From: Roseomonas sp. 18066
Lineage (GTDB): Bacteria > Pseudomonadota > Alphaproteobacteria > Acetobacterales > Acetobacteraceae
Length of the DNA: 57,004 nucleotides
Reading direction: 5' to 3'
Assembly (NCBI RefSeq): GCF_902706185.1
Contig: NZ_CACSJM010000018.1
Location: 1 to 57,004, forward strand
Part shown: positions 48,351-57,004 of the stretch, one piece after another
Position numbering within the stretch: the first letter of the stretch is position 1
How the letters are laid out: each line of letters begins with the position of its first letter
Notes under the pieces: model-generated
The model's input: only the letters and a program-made list of their open reading frames with translations
The model's database searches: none
What the model was told of the DNA's origin: nothing
Translations under genes and position numbers: made by a program

Positions 48351-49247
48351 TCAGCCGGCGTCCCAGAGGCGCGCCGCGCCGAAGACGCCGGAGGAATCGC
48401 CGTGCCGCGCGGGGACCAGGTTGATCCGCGCGACATCGCCGAAGACGTAGCGGGGCAGCAGGGCGGGCACTGCCGCGTAGATCCCGCGCAGGTTGGACAG
48501 CCCGCCGCCCAGCACGACGACATCCGGGTCCAGCAGATTGGCCGTCGCCGCGAGCGCCCGCGCCAGCCGCGAGGCATGGCGCTCCAGCGCCGCCGCCGCG
48601 CGCGTGTCGCCGGCAGCCGCGGCGTCCTCGATGCCGCCGGCGTCGCGATGGCCCTCGCCCTTCCAGTCGGCGGCCAGCGCCGGGCCGCAGAGGAAGGTCT
48701 CGAGGCAACCGTGCAGCCCGCACCAGCAGCGCGGGCCGGGATGCTCCTCGCCCGGCGTCGACCAGGGCAGCGGCGTGTGGCCCCATTCGCCGGCGACGCG
48801 GTTCAGCCCCTCGATCAGCCGGCCCTGCACCACCAGCCCGGCGCCGACCCCGGTGCCCAGGATCACCGCGAAGACCGTGCCATATCCGGCGCCGGCGCCA
48901 TCCGCCGCCTCCGACAGGGCCAGGCAATTGGCGTCGTTGGAGACGCGCACGTCACGGCCGAGCCGCGCCGCCAGGTCGCGGTCCAGCGCCCGGCCGTTCA
49001 GGCATTGCGTGTTGGCGTTGCGCACCAGCCCGGAGGCCGGGCTCAGGCTGCCGGGAATGCCGATGCCGAGCCGCGGCAGCGTCGCGCCGAGCTCGGAGGC
49101 GGCACCCTCCACCAGCCCGGCCATGCCGGCGATGATGCCGTCATAATCGCCCGGCGTCGGGATGCGGCGGCGCAGCCGCACCGCGCCCCCGTCGTCGAGA
49201 GCCACGATTTCCGTCTTGGTGCCGCCGAGATCGATGCCGATGCGCAT
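48351..49247 (-). CDS. ROK-family sugar kinase (fructokinase/NagK-like)
   Basis: 298 residues. It phosphorylates a hexose with ATP. The phosphate motif is GIDLGGTKTEIVAL (4-17). Catalytic Asp105 is in SNDANCLALSEA, and ILGTGVGAG is the second phosphate loop. His157 (GEWGHTPLP) with Cys174, Cys176 and Cys181 (CWCGLHGCLE) form the ROK zinc site. Substrate could be fructose, mannose or N-acetylglucosamine. ATG 49247 begins the first strand. Follows the MocR regulator on the same strand, 47 bases downstream. Confidence 0.85.
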   Translation of the reverse strand: MRIGIDLGGTKTEIVALDDGGAVRLRRRIPTPGDYDGIIAGMAGLVEGAASELGATLPRLGIGIPGSLSPASGLVRNANTQCLNGRALDRDLAARLGRDVRVSNDANCLALSEAADGAGAGYGTVFAVILGTGVGAGLVVQGRLIEGLNRVAGEWGHTPLPWSTPGEEHPGPRCWCGLHGCLETFLCGPALAADWKGEGHRDAGGIEDAAAAGDTRAAAALERHASRLARALAATANLLDPDVVVLGGGLSNLRGIYAAVPALLPRYVFGDVARINLVPARHGDSSGVFGAARLWDAG

Positions 49248-49294
49248 GGCGCCGGACACTGCCGCCGCGGCTGCCCGCCGGCAAGGGGGGCGCG

Positions 49295-50659
49295 TCAGCC
49301 GATGGCGCCGGTCTCCGGCCCGGCCAGCGCCAGGTCGCGCAGCAGCTCCAGCGCCGGGCGCAGCGCCGCCTCGGCCGGCGAGGCCAAGGCGAGGCGCACC
49401 GCATCCGGCGCATGCCCCGGCACCACGGCGAATTCCGCCGCCGGCGAGACCGCGATGCGCCGCCGCGCCGCCGCCGCGACGAAGGTCTCCGCCCGCCAAT
49501 GCCCGGGCAGCGTCAGCCACAGGTGATAGGCGCGCGGGTCGCCCTGCAGCGCCAGGCCGGCGCCGCCCAGCACCTGCCGCACCAGCGCGTTGCGCGCCGC
49601 CGCATCGGCCTGCTTGCGGCGCTGCAATTCGTGGATGCTGCCATCCTCCATCCAGGCGGTGGCGACGGCGAGCACGAAGCTGCCCGCGGTCCAGCCGCCC
49701 AGCCGCAGCGAGGCCGCCAGCCGGTGCCGCAGCGCCGGCGGCGCCACCAGGAAGCCGAGCGTCAGCCCCGGCGCCACCCGCTTCGACAGGCTGTCGACCA
49801 GCACCACCCGTTCCGGCGCATGCGCGGCCAGCGGCGGCGGCGCGTCGGGGGCGAGGAAGCCATAGACCGCATCCTCCACCGCCAGGATGTCGAGCTGGCG
49901 CAGCACCGCAGCCAGCTCCGCCCGGCGCGCGGGCGGCATGCCGTGGCCCAGCGGGTTGTGCAGCTCGCTCTGCAGATAGAGCAGCGGGAAGGGATGCGCC
50001 CGGTGCGCCGCCAGCACGGCGTCGGGGCGCAAGCCCTGCTCGTCCATGGCGATCGGCTGCGGCAGCAGGCCGAGGCGCAGCGCAATGCCCTTGGCCAGCG
50101 GATAGGTCATCGCCTCCATCCCCAGCCGGTCGCCGGGGCGCAGCAGGGCGGCGAAGGTCGCGGCCAGGGCCTGCTGCCCGCGCCCGGCGAAAAGCAGGCT
50201 CTCGGCCTCCGGCGCCCAGCCGTCGCGCGCCAGCAGGCCGGCGACGGCCCGCCGCGCGGCCTGGGTGCCGCGCGCCTCGCCGCGCTGCAGCGCCTCGTGC
50301 AGCGCCGCCGGATCGGCCAGCCGCGCCAGGCCGGGGGCCAGCAGCGCCTCCTGCCCGGCCAGGACGGAGAAATTGACCTCCAGGTCGACCACGCCATCCG
50401 GCTCGACCTCCCGCGCCGGCAGGCCGGGCAGCGACATGGCGCCGGCGCGCAGGAAGGTGCCGCGCCCGACCTCGCCCACCGCCACGCCGCGCCGCACCAG
50501 CTCGGCATAGACGCGGCTGGCGGTGGAAGGGGCGATGCCGCGGGCATGCGCATAGTCGCGGCTGGGCGACAGGCGCTCACCGGGACGGCGGCGGCCGGCG
50601 GCCAGGTCGGCGGTGAGCTCGGCAATCAGGCCATCGGCCAGGTCGCGGAAATCGGTCAT
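49295..50659 (-). CDS. MocR-type GntR regulator with aminotransferase domain
   Basis: 454 residues. A GntR winged HTH (PGERLSPSRDYAHARGIAPS, then TASRVYAELVRRG, 27-60) is fused to a fold-type I PLP domain. PLP-binding Lys293 is in DSLSKRVAPGLTLGF, with N235 (SELHNPLGHG) and D263 (VEDAVYGF) in the usual places. Such proteins use PLP or an amino acid as ligand and regulate amino-acid or vitamin genes. Divergent to the DUF1127 gene, with a palindrome between them. Its target may be itself or the ROK kinase downstream. Confidence 0.85.
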   Translation of the reverse strand: MTDFRDLADGLIAELTADLAAGRRRPGERLSPSRDYAHARGIAPSTASRVYAELVRRGVAVGEVGRGTFLRAGAMSLPGLPAREVEPDGVVDLEVNFSVLAGQEALLAPGLARLADPAALHEALQRGEARGTQAARRAVAGLLARDGWAPEAESLLFAGRGQQALAATFAALLRPGDRLGMEAMTYPLAKGIALRLGLLPQPIAMDEQGLRPDAVLAAHRAHPFPLLYLQSELHNPLGHGMPPARRAELAAVLRQLDILAVEDAVYGFLAPDAPPPLAAHAPERVVLVDSLSKRVAPGLTLGFLVAPPALRHRLAASLRLGGWTAGSFVLAVATAWMEDGSIHELQRRKQADAAARNALVRQVLGGAGLALQGDPRAYHLWLTLPGHWRAETFVAAAARRRIAVSPAAEFAVVPGHAPDAVRLALASPAEAALRPALELLRDLALAGPETGAIG

Positions 50660-50685
50660 GCAGATTATTGTACCGAGAGCAATGC

Positions 50686-50700
50686 TTCGCTTGAAGCGAA
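50686..50700. promoter_or_regulatory. Perfect palindrome in MocR/DUF1127 intergenic region
   Basis: TTCGCTT-g-AAGCGAA, seven-base arms around one base, in the 47-base gap between the divergent MocR regulator and DUF1127 genes. It is a likely operator for MocR. Confidence 0.5.
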
Positions 50701-50706
50701 ATCTGG

Positions 50707-50955
50707 ATGCGTGTCATGGATTGCGCCGCGAAACACCAGGATCAGGCGGCAATGCTCGGAGCAATATTCCGGATCGATCGGATCAATCTGGCGGCGCAGC
50801 CCGCGCGGCCCGGCCTGTGGGCGACCCTGATGCGCTGGCACCGCCGCGCCGCCAGCCGCGCCTGGCTGTCGGAGCTGCCGCCGGAGCGGCTGCGCGACAT
50901 CGGGCTGACGCCGCATGACGCGGCGGTCGAGGCGAGGAAGGCCTTCTGGGAGTAA
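50707..50955 (+). CDS. DUF1127 small protein
   Basis: 82 residues. The C-terminal half carries the DUF1127 pattern: a basic amphipathic helix (RRAASRAWLSELPPERLRDIGLTP) with L..LP.E.L.DIGL, then HDAAVEARKAF. Such proteins are small, often induced by stress or phosphate limitation, and bind RNA or RNase partners in some alphaproteobacteria. The N-terminus before it is unusual in length, so a later start is possible. Divergent to MocR. Confidence 0.7.
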   Translation: MRVMDCAAKHQDQAAMLGAIFRIDRINLAAQPARPGLWATLMRWHRRAASRAWLSELPPERLRDIGLTPHDAAVEARKAFWE

Positions 50956-50971
50956 GCAAGGCAGGCAAAGG

Positions 50972-51199
50972 CTGGGGGAATGAATTCCCCCAGACCCCCT
51001 TCTTCCTTCTGGGGTGGCTGCCGCGTCCACGTGGCGACAGGACGCGAAACGGCCCAGCAGCAGCGCGACCTTCGGAGCCGCGCTGTTTCCCTGTGGGGCG
51101 TCCTGCCGCGATGCCCGGGCGACGGCGCCGTGAAGCGGTGGTCCCGCCATGGCCGGTGGCCAGAAAAAAGATGGGGTCCAGGGGAATTCATTCCCCTGG
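50972..51199 (+). repeat. Intergenic repeat element, copy E1
   Basis: Bounded by palindromes CTGGGGGAAT/ATTCCCCCAG (50972-50993) and CCAGGGGAAT/ATTCCCCTGG (51178-51199). The inside shares blocks with the element at 54804-55029 in reverse: gtccacgtgg, gcagcgcgacct, gatgcccgggcgacggcgcc and cagaaaaaagatggg. It fills the DUF1127-aroC gap, which contains no gene. Confidence 0.65.
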
Positions 51200-51282
51200 C
51201 CTACACTTGGCCCTTGGATTGGCCTTTTCCCCCGCCATCAAGCATAACCGGCGCCCCATTCCCGCCGCCGGTGACCTTTCCC

Positions 51283-52389
51283 ATGTCGCATAACAGCTTC
51301 GGCCATCTCTTCCGCGTCACCAGCTGGGGCGAAAGCCATGGCCCGGCGATCGGCGGCGTGGTCGATGGCTGCCCGGCCGGCATCGCGCTGACCGAGGCCG
51401 ATATCCAGCCCTTCCTGGACAAGCGCCGCCCCGGCCAGAGCAAGTTCGTGACGCAGCGGCAGGAGGCCGACGAGGTCCGGCTGCTGTCCGGCGTTTTCGA
51501 GGGGCTGACCACCGGCACACCGATCAGCTTCATCATCGAGAACACCGACCAGCGCTCGCGCGACTATGGCGACATCAAGGACCGCTTCCGGCCCGGCCAT
51601 GCCGACCTGGCCTATCACCTGAAATACGGCGTGCGCGACTATCGCGGCGGCGGCCGGTCCAGCGCGCGGGAGACGGCGGTGCGCGTCGCCGCCGGCGCCA
51701 TCGCCCGCAAGGTGCTGGGCACCGGCGTGGTGATCCGCGGCGCCATGGTGTCGATGGGGCCGCTCGGCATCGACCGCGCCCGCTTCGACTGGGCGACGGT
51801 CGACGAGAATCCTTTCTTCTGTCCGGACCCGGGCGCCGTCGCGGCCTGGGAGGAAAAACTCGCCGCCACCCGCAAGGCCGGCAGCAGCCTGGGCGCGGTG
51901 GTGGAGCTGGTGGCCGAGGGCGTGCCCGTGGGCCTGGGCGCGCCGCTCTACGGCAAGCTGGATGCGGATCTGGCCGCCGCGCTGATGAGCATCAACGCGG
52001 TCAAAGGCGTCGAGATCGGCGAGGGTTTCGCGTCGGCCGCGCTCGACGGCGAGGGCAATGCCGACGAGATGCGCATGGGCGCCGATGGCGAGGTCGAATT
52101 CCTGTCCAACCATGCCGGCGGCGTGCTGGGCGGCATTTCCACCGGCCAGCCGGTGGTGGCGCGCTTCGCGGTGAAGCCGACCTCCTCGATCCTGGTGCCG
52201 CGGCAGTCGGTCGACCGCTTCGGCGACGACGTGGAGGTGCTGACCAAGGGCCGCCACGACCCCTGCGTCGGCATCCGCGCCGTGCCGGTGGGCGAGGCGA
52301 TGCTGGCCTGCGTGCTGGCCGACCACCTGCTGCGCCAGCGCGCACAGAACCCGGACGCGCCGCTGCGCCCCCGCCTGCCGCGGAATTGA
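51283..52389 (+). CDS. aroC: Chorismate synthase
   Basis: 368 residues. Last step of the shikimate pathway: 5-enolpyruvylshikimate-3-phosphate to chorismate with reduced FMN. Signatures: [19 protein letters not shown] (7-25), [19 protein letters not shown], and near the C-terminus [20 protein letters not shown]. Length is typical. ATG 51283 is the conserved start ([15 protein letters not shown]). Essential for aromatic amino acid and folate supply, so it marks host chromosome. Confidence 0.97.
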   Translation: MSHNSFGHLFRVTSWGESHGPAIGGVVDGCPAGIALTEADIQPFLDKRRPGQSKFVTQRQEADEVRLLSGVFEGLTTGTPISFIIENTDQRSRDYGDIKDRFRPGHADLAYHLKYGVRDYRGGGRSSARETAVRVAAGAIARKVLGTGVVIRGAMVSMGPLGIDRARFDWATVDENPFFCPDPGAVAAWEEKLAATRKAGSSLGAVVELVAEGVPVGLGAPLYGKLDADLAAALMSINAVKGVEIGEGFASAALDGEGNADEMRMGADGEVEFLSNHAGGVLGGISTGQPVVARFAVKPTSSILVPRQSVDRFGDDVEVLTKGRHDPCVGIRAVPVGEAMLACVLADHLLRQRAQNPDAPLRPRLPRN

Positions 52390-52484
52390 TCGGGCGGCCC
52401 CGCGCTTCGCAGATGCAGCAAACTTGACTAATTCTTGAGGCGTCTGGATAGGCTGGAGCGCGATCAGCGCGAGGCGCCGCCTTG

Positions 52485-53711
52485 ATGTTCCTGGACACCT
52501 CCCCCCCCGCCCCTGCCGCCGCCGCGGAGGAAGGCACCGCCTGCGCCCGCGGCTTCCTGGCGCTCGCCGGGGAGGCCGCCTGGCGCCACCGCATGGCCGA
52601 CCTGGCCCGCCACGCCCGGCCGCGTTCCTGGCAGGGGCGCGCCGCGCAGCAGCGCCACGCGCTGGAGCTGCTGCTGGCCCGCCTGGCCGACCCTCGCCAG
52701 ACGCCGCGCATGACCCCGGCCGAGGCCCAGGTGCTGGCCCTGGCGCGGGAGGCCGTGCGGCTGTCCGACACCCTGCCCGAGCTTCCCCGCGCCCGGCTGC
52801 GGGCCCGGCTGCTGGACGGGCTGACCGGCCAGGCCACGCTGATCCCGGTCTTCCACCTGCTGCGCGAAGCCAGCCGGCAGCGCGCCCGTGGCTTCGAGGT
52901 GCATTTCGCCGGCCTCGCGGAGGAGGCGCCCTATGACCTGCGGCTGGAGCGCGACGGGGCGGTGGCGGAGCTCGCCTGCCGCACCGTCTCGGCCGAGGAA
53001 GGCCGCCATATGCCGCGCGGCGACTGGTTCGCGCTGGTCGACGGCATCAACCCCGACCTGCAGACCTGGCTGGCCGCGCATCCCGGCCGCTACCTGCTGA
53101 AGATGACCCTGCCCGAGGGCATCCAGAGCCCGGCCGAGCGCGACAGCCTGCAGCGCCAGGTCAGCAGCCTGCTGGCCAGCGAGCGCCGCCAGGACGCCTC
53201 CGAGGCCGCCATCCTGAAGCTCGACCCGCTGACGCTGGCCGGCGTCCGCGCCGCCAGCGCCGTCCTGCCCAGCCGGCTGAGAGAAATGTTCGGCCCCGAC
53301 GCCCATCTGGCGGTGACCGGCGACCCGGCCGGCGGCAGCGTCTTCGTCATGGCCGCCCATGCCGGGCGCGAGAACGCCCTGGCCGCCACCGTCGTCCGCC
53401 ACCTGGCCGAGGCCGCCACCACCCGGCTGACCGGCGAGCATCCCGGCATCGTCTCGATCTTCCTGGAGGAGGTGGAGCGGGCCGAGTGGCGCGGCCTGCG
53501 CGACACGCTGGAGCTGGAGGGCGCGGTGCGCCGCTTCTTCACCACGCCCGCCGCCGCCCGCCTGGCCGCCGCCGCCTGCAGCAGCCGATTCGAGCTGTTC
53601 GGCCTGACGCCGCCGGACGCCGCCGAGCAGGGCGAGCTGCGCTTCCGCAACCAGGCCCATCCGGCCGCCGGGATACCCGGTCTGCAAGCTGCCATCGCCT
53701 CCTTCACCTGA
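52485..53711 (+). CDS. Hypothetical protein with degenerate nuclease-like motif
   Basis: 408 residues, cytoplasmic. YDLRLERDGAVAELACRTVS then EEGRHMPR (about 148-175) recalls the strand-motif stretch of restriction-endonuclease-like folds (D...E-x-K), but the usual Lys is Arg and the Glu is displaced, so activity is doubtful. The C-terminal half has alternating helices (LEEVERAEWRGLRDTLELEG). ATG 52485 lies after TTG 52482; either could start. No known family. It follows aroC on the same strand, without clear linkage. Confidence 0.5.
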   Translation: MFLDTSPPAPAAAAEEGTACARGFLALAGEAAWRHRMADLARHARPRSWQGRAAQQRHALELLLARLADPRQTPRMTPAEAQVLALAREAVRLSDTLPELPRARLRARLLDGLTGQATLIPVFHLLREASRQRARGFEVHFAGLAEEAPYDLRLERDGAVAELACRTVSAEEGRHMPRGDWFALVDGINPDLQTWLAAHPGRYLLKMTLPEGIQSPAERDSLQRQVSSLLASERRQDASEAAILKLDPLTLAGVRAASAVLPSRLREMFGPDAHLAVTGDPAGGSVFVMAAHAGRENALAATVVRHLAEAATTRLTGEHPGIVSIFLEEVERAEWRGLRDTLELEGAVRRFFTTPAAARLAAAACSSRFELFGLTPPDAAEQGELRFRNQAHPAAGIPGLQAAIASFT

Positions 53712-53864
53712 GGCGCAACCGGCGAGAAACGGCTTTCGCGAATGAACGAAACGTGAGCCGTGTGAATCCTTTCTGACGGCAAAGTTTCGTCGCAACCCTG
53801 CCACTTTCGCCTGCATGCTGCGTTGCAACGTTGTCCACAACCGCTGCGGCAGGGTCGTCTGAAG

Positions 53865-54008
53865 ATGTCTGAGCGTGAAATGGAAGCCAAGCTGCTGGAA
53901 CTCGACCGGCTGCTGAACGATCCCGAGGTGCAGATGGATCCGCACCGCGTGTGGTCGCTGCTGCACGAGATCTCGGGCGCCAGCAAGGCGGCGCCGCGGG
54001 CGGCCTGA
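53865..54008 (+). CDS. Short helical protein (47 aa)
   Basis: MSEREMEAKLLELDRLLNDP followed by EVQMDPHRVWSLLHEIS: two amphipathic helices with a loop, ending in a small Ala-rich tail. It vaguely recalls the N-terminal helical domain of peptide-chain release factors but is far too short to be one. An AGGGTCGTCTGAAG stretch precedes the ATG. Convergent to tlyA with 16 bases between. Function unknown. Confidence 0.45.
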   Translation: MSEREMEAKLLELDRLLNDPEVQMDPHRVWSLLHEISGASKAAPRAA

Positions 54009-54024
54009 CTCAGGTTTGCCTGAC

Positions 54025-54762
54025 TCAGGCCTTCCGCGCGCCGATCAGGAACTCCCGGTTCCCTTCAGGCCCCAGGATGGGGCTGGCCTCCACCCCCAGC
54101 ACGGTCCAGCCCGGCAGGCCGGACCACCAGGCCTGCACGCGGTCGCAGACCTCCTGGTGCACCGCCGGGTCGCGCACCACGCCGCCCTTCCCCACCTTCT
54201 CCGGCCCGGCCTCGAATTGCGGCTTGATCAGCGCCACCGCCCAGGCGCCAGGGGCGGCCAGATCCAGCGCCGCCGGCAGCACGGTGGCCAGCCCGATGAA
54301 GCTGGCATCGCACACCACCACCCCCGGCGCCTCGGGCACCTGGGTGGCATCCAGCCGGCGGGCATTGGTCTTCTCCAGCACCACCACCCGGTCGTCGCTG
54401 CGCAGCTTCCAGGCCAGCTGCCCATGCCCGACATCGACGGCGTAGACCCGGCTGGCCCCATGATGCAGCAGCACGTCGGTGAAGCCGCCCGTCGAGGCGC
54501 CCACATCCACGCCCACCCGCCCCGCCGGATCCAGCCCGAAGAAGTCGAGCGCATGGCTCAGCTTCATGCCGCCGCGGCTGACCCAGGGATGCTCCTGGCC
54601 CTTCACCTCCAGCGGCGTGTCCTCGGACACCGGCTGCCCGGGCTTGTCGACGCGCTTCGTGTTGGAAAACACCTTGCCCGCCATGATCAGCGCCTGCGCC
54701 TTGGCCCGGGTCTCGACCAGGCCACGATCGACAAGAGCAACATCGGCACGCTGCTTGGGCAT
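54025..54762 (-). CDS. tlyA: TlyA-family rRNA 2'-O-methyltransferase
   Basis: 245 residues. It methylates rRNA ribose 2'-O. The N-terminal S4 RNA-binding domain (PKQRADVALVDRGLVETRAK, 2-60) is followed by a Rossmann methyltransferase domain with SAM motif VDVGASTGGFTDVLL (85-99). The catalytic K-D-K-E set is visible: K67 (GGMKL), D152 (CDASF), K180 and E184 (KPQFEAG). Annotated as hemolysin in older records. It follows dxs on the minus strand, as in many proteobacteria, but a repeat element separates them. Confidence 0.85.
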   Translation of the reverse strand: MPKQRADVALVDRGLVETRAKAQALIMAGKVFSNTKRVDKPGQPVSEDTPLEVKGQEHPWVSRGGMKLSHALDFFGLDPAGRVGVDVGASTGGFTDVLLHHGASRVYAVDVGHGQLAWKLRSDDRVVVLEKTNARRLDATQVPEAPGVVVCDASFIGLATVLPAALDLAAPGAWAVALIKPQFEAGPEKVGKGGVVRDPAVHQEVCDRVQAWWSGLPGWTVLGVEASPILGPEGNREFLIGARKA

Positions 54763-54803
54763 CTTGAGAAGGCTCTTTCAGGAGAAGGACCAGGGGGCAG
54801 GCT

Positions 54804-55029
54804 GGGGGAATGAATTCCCCCCGCAAACGTATACGTTTGCGCCCATCTTTTTTCTGATCACCGGCCGTTCGAGGACCTGCGCCATACCGGCGCCGTCGCC
54901 CGGGCATCACGGCGGGACGCATTTTTATAAAACCGGCGCTCGCCCGCAGGTCGCGCTGCGCGGGGCCGGACCACATGCTGTCCCCACGTGGACACAGCAG
55001 TCTGAAAGAAAAGGGGAATTCATTCCCCT
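54804..55029 (-). repeat. Intergenic repeat element, copy E2 (inverted)
   Basis: Left palindrome GGGGGAAT/ATTCCCCC (54804-54821) is followed by hairpin CGCAAACGT/ACGTTTGCG (54822-54841) and a CCCATCTTTTTTCTG T-run. Right palindrome AGGGGAAT/ATTCCCCT is at 55012-55029. Inner blocks match E1 (50972-51199) in reverse. It fills the dxs-tlyA gap. The left end matches the terminator repeat at 31150-31200. Confidence 0.65.
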
Positions 55030-55049
55030 GGCCTGCCCTGTCTTCTCTG

Positions 55050-57004
55050 TCAGGCCCTTGCTGGCTGCACTGAGTTGCCTGCCCCCAGCGCCGCCACCGC
55101 ATGCGCCGCGATGGACGCCGCCGACAGGCCGACCTGGTCGTACTGCACTTTCGGCGAGTCATGGTCCGTGAACACGTCGGGCAGCACCATCGGGCGGAAC
55201 TTCAGCCCGCCATCCAGCAGGCCCTGCCAGGCCAGGTGCTGCATCACCAGCGAGCCGAAGCCGCCGACCGAGCCTTCCTCGATGGTGATCATCACCGCGT
55301 GGTCGCGGGCCAGCTGCTCGACCAGCTTCGTGTCCAGCGGCTTGGCGAAGCGGGCATCGGCCACGGTGCAGGACAGGCCGCGGGCGGCGAGCTCGTCGGC
55401 CGCCTTCAGGCATTCCTGCAGGCGGGCGCCGTAGCTGAGGATGGCGACACTGCTGCCCTCGCGCAGGACGCGGCCGCGGCCGATCTCCAGCGGCGTGCCG
55501 CGGGCGGGGACGGGCACCAGGCCGAAGCCTTCGCCGCGCGGGAAGCGCAGCGCGGTCGGGCCTTCGTCATAGGCGGCGCAGGTGGCGACCATATGCGCCA
55601 GCTCCACCTCGTCGGCGGAGGCCATCAGCACCATCTCCGGGATGCAGCCCAGATAGGCGATGTCATAGGCGCCGGCATGGGTGGCGCCGTCGGCGCCGAC
55701 CAGCCCGGCGCGGTCCAGGATGAAGCGCACCGGCAGTTTTTGGAGCGCCACGTCGTGGATGACCTGGTCGTAGGCGCGCTGCAAGAAGGTCGAGTAGATG
55801 GCGACAAAGGGCTTGATGCCTTCGGTCGCCATGCCGGCGGCGAAGGTCACCGCATGCTGCTCGGCGATGCCGACGTCGAAAGTGCGCTTGGGAAAGCGCT
55901 TCTGGAAGGCGTCGAGCCCGGTGCCGGAGGGCATGGCGGCGGTCACCGCGACGATGCGCGGGTCGGCCTCGGCCTCGGCGATCAGCGCCTGGGAGAAGAC
56001 CTTGGTGTAGGTCGGCGGGCCCGGCGGCGCCTTGGCCTGGGTGCCGGTGACCACGTTGAACTTCGAGACGGCGTGGTACTTGTCGGCGCTGGCCTCGGCG
56101 GGGGCGTAGCCCTTGCCCTTCTGCGTCACGACATGCAGCAGGATCGGCGCGCCGTCCTCGGCATCGCGCAGGTTGCGCAGCACCGGCAGCAGGTGGTCCA
56201 GGCTGTGGCCGTCGATCGGGCCGACGTAGTAGAAGCCCAGCTCCTCGAACAGCGTGCCGCCGGTCAGCAGGCCGCGGGCATATTCGTCGGCGCGGCGGGC
56301 GGCGCGTTCCAGCGGCGCCGGGAAGCGGCGCGCCAGCTTCGCCATCATCTCCCGCAGCCCCAGGAAGGGGCGGGAGGAGATCAGGCGCGACAGGTAGGCC
56401 GACATGGCGCCGACCGGCGGCGCGATCGACATGTCGTTGTCGTTCAGCACCACGATCAGGCGGGAGCGCATGGCGCCGGCGTTGTTCATCGCCTCATAGG
56501 CCATGCCGGCGCTCATCGCGCCGTCGCCGATCACCGCGATGACATTGCGGTCGTCGCCGGGCTCGCCGGGAATGGCGCGCTTCAGGTCGCGCGCCACCGC
56601 CATGCCCAGGCCGGCCGAGATCGAGGTCGAGGAATGCGCCGCGCCGAAGGGGTCGTATTCGCTCTCGCTGCGGCGGGTGAAGCCGGACAGGCCGCCGCCC
56701 TGGCGCAGGGTGCGGATGCGGTCGCGCCGGCCGGTCAGGATCTTGTGAGGGTAGGTCTGATGGCCGACATCCCACAGCAGCCGGTCGCGCGGCGTGTCGA
56801 AGACGGCATGGATCGCCACCGTCAGCTCGACCACGCCCAGGCTCGCGCCCAGATGGCCACCGGTCTGGCTGACCGCATGGATGGTCTCGGCGCGCAGCTC
56901 CTCGGCGACCTGCTTGAGCTGGTCGCTGGAGAAGTTGCGCATGTCGCCGGGCACGCGGACGCGGTCGAGCAACGGCGTCGCGGGCGGCGGGGCGGGGGGG
57001 GTCC
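55050..57004 (-). CDS. dxs: 1-deoxy-D-xylulose-5-phosphate synthase, 5' end outside the window
   Basis: TPP enzyme that condenses pyruvate and glyceraldehyde-3-phosphate, the first step of the MEP isoprenoid pathway. Visible: [18 protein letters not shown] at the N-terminal TPP site, [20 protein letters not shown] for the TPP-magnesium motif, [14 protein letters not shown] in the pyrimidine domain and [14 protein letters not shown] near the end. The frame stays open to the window edge with [17 protein letters not shown], where family members are usually preceded by a few more residues, so the true start is probably just beyond 57004. At least 640 residues. Confidence 0.95.
   Translation of the reverse strand, partial: TPPAPPPATPLLDRVRVPGDMRNFSSDQLKQVAEELRAETIHAVSQTGGHLGASLGVVELTVAIHAVFDTPRDRLLWDVGHQTYPHKILTGRRDRIRTLRQGGGLSGFTRRSESEYDPFGAAHSSTSISAGLGMAVARDLKRAIPGEPGDDRNVIAVIGDGAMSAGMAYEAMNNAGAMRSRLIVVLNDNDMSIAPPVGAMSAYLSRLISSRPFLGLREMMAKLARRFPAPLERAARRADEYARGLLTGGTLFEELGFYYVGPIDGHSLDHLLPVLRNLRDAEDGAPILLHVVTQKGKGYAPAEASADKYHAVSKFNVVTGTQAKAPPGPPTYTKVFSQALIAEAEADPRIVAVTAAMPSGTGLDAFQKRFPKRTFDVGIAEQHAVTFAAGMATEGIKPFVAIYSTFLQRAYDQVIHDVALQKLPVRFILDRAGLVGADGATHAGAYDIAYLGCIPEMVLMASADEVELAHMVATCAAYDEGPTALRFPRGEGFGLVPVPARGTPLEIGRGRVLREGSSVAILSYGARLQECLKAADELAARGLSCTVADARFAKPLDTKLVEQLARDHAVMITIEEGSVGGFGSLVMQHLAWQGLLDGGLKFRPMVLPDVFTDHDSPKVQYDQVGLSAASIAAHAVAALGAGNSVQPARA

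Noticed and set aside
46508..48577. 689-codon minus-strand ORF opposite the MFS gene
   Set aside because: Low-complexity Gln/Arg/Gly shadow of the transporter and neighbours; no domain.
53865..54008. Release factor fragment
   Set aside because: Only a vague helical resemblance; 47 residues with no GGQ or peptide-anticodon region.

Overview
The window is high-GC (about 70% by eye) alphaproteobacterial DNA, most like an Acetobacteraceae/Roseomonas-type genome. The grounds are the GC-rich coding, two complete TRAP transporters, a DUF1127 protein, a zinc-ribbon DinB and the dxs/tlyA neighbourhood. It looks like a whole assembled contig: bases 1-12 match the end of the Nextera transposon adapter, and the right edge cuts dxs inside its N-terminus.

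Region 1 (1-3690) is chromosomal and holds small secreted, lipoprotein and membrane proteins, including a 34-residue membrane peptide. Region 2 (3942-24850) is a 20.9-kb integrated element in a tRNA-Arg(CCG) gene. A 48-bp exact att repeat lies at both ends, inside a ~100-bp imperfect duplication. The tyrosine integrase sits beside attL and the intact tRNA lies at attR. The element carries an iteron array flanking an AT-rich core, a tail tape measure protein, an MmeI-type restriction-modification enzyme and two paralogous XRE regulators. A tightly coupled early operon follows (C2H2 finger protein, AlpA-like HTH, AEP-type primase, DUF927 helicase), then a gpZ-like tail protein, a structured cos-like non-coding stretch and a Nu1/TerS-like HTH protein. 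No capsid, portal, large terminase, tail tube, baseplate or lysis gene is visible. I read it as a phage satellite that replicates itself, redirects packaging and brings its own tape measure; a streamlined defective prophage is the alternative.

Region 3 (24966-43103) is catabolic. It has an amidase, a TRAP transporter operon continuing into uronate dehydrogenase and an aldose-1-epimerase-like protein, an FAD amine oxidase and a secreted phytase-like esterase. A second, TakP-like TRAP transporter, an RTX protein, a D-lactate dehydrogenase-type flavoenzyme overlapping a guanidino-modifying enzyme, an HpaI-type aldolase and 5-dehydro-4-deoxyglucarate dehydratase follow. Together Udh, KdgD and the aldolase suggest oxidative hexuronate/aldarate use.

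Region 4 (43269-57004) holds core and accessory genes: DinB, a Nif11-like small protein, a LysR/MFS divergent pair, a ROK kinase, a MocR regulator, DUF1127, chorismate synthase, TlyA and dxs. Two related ~230-bp intergenic repeat elements with palindromic ends (50972-51199 and 54804-55029, opposite orientations) and a pair of inverted 32-bp palindromic repeats (33713, 42132) lie between genes.
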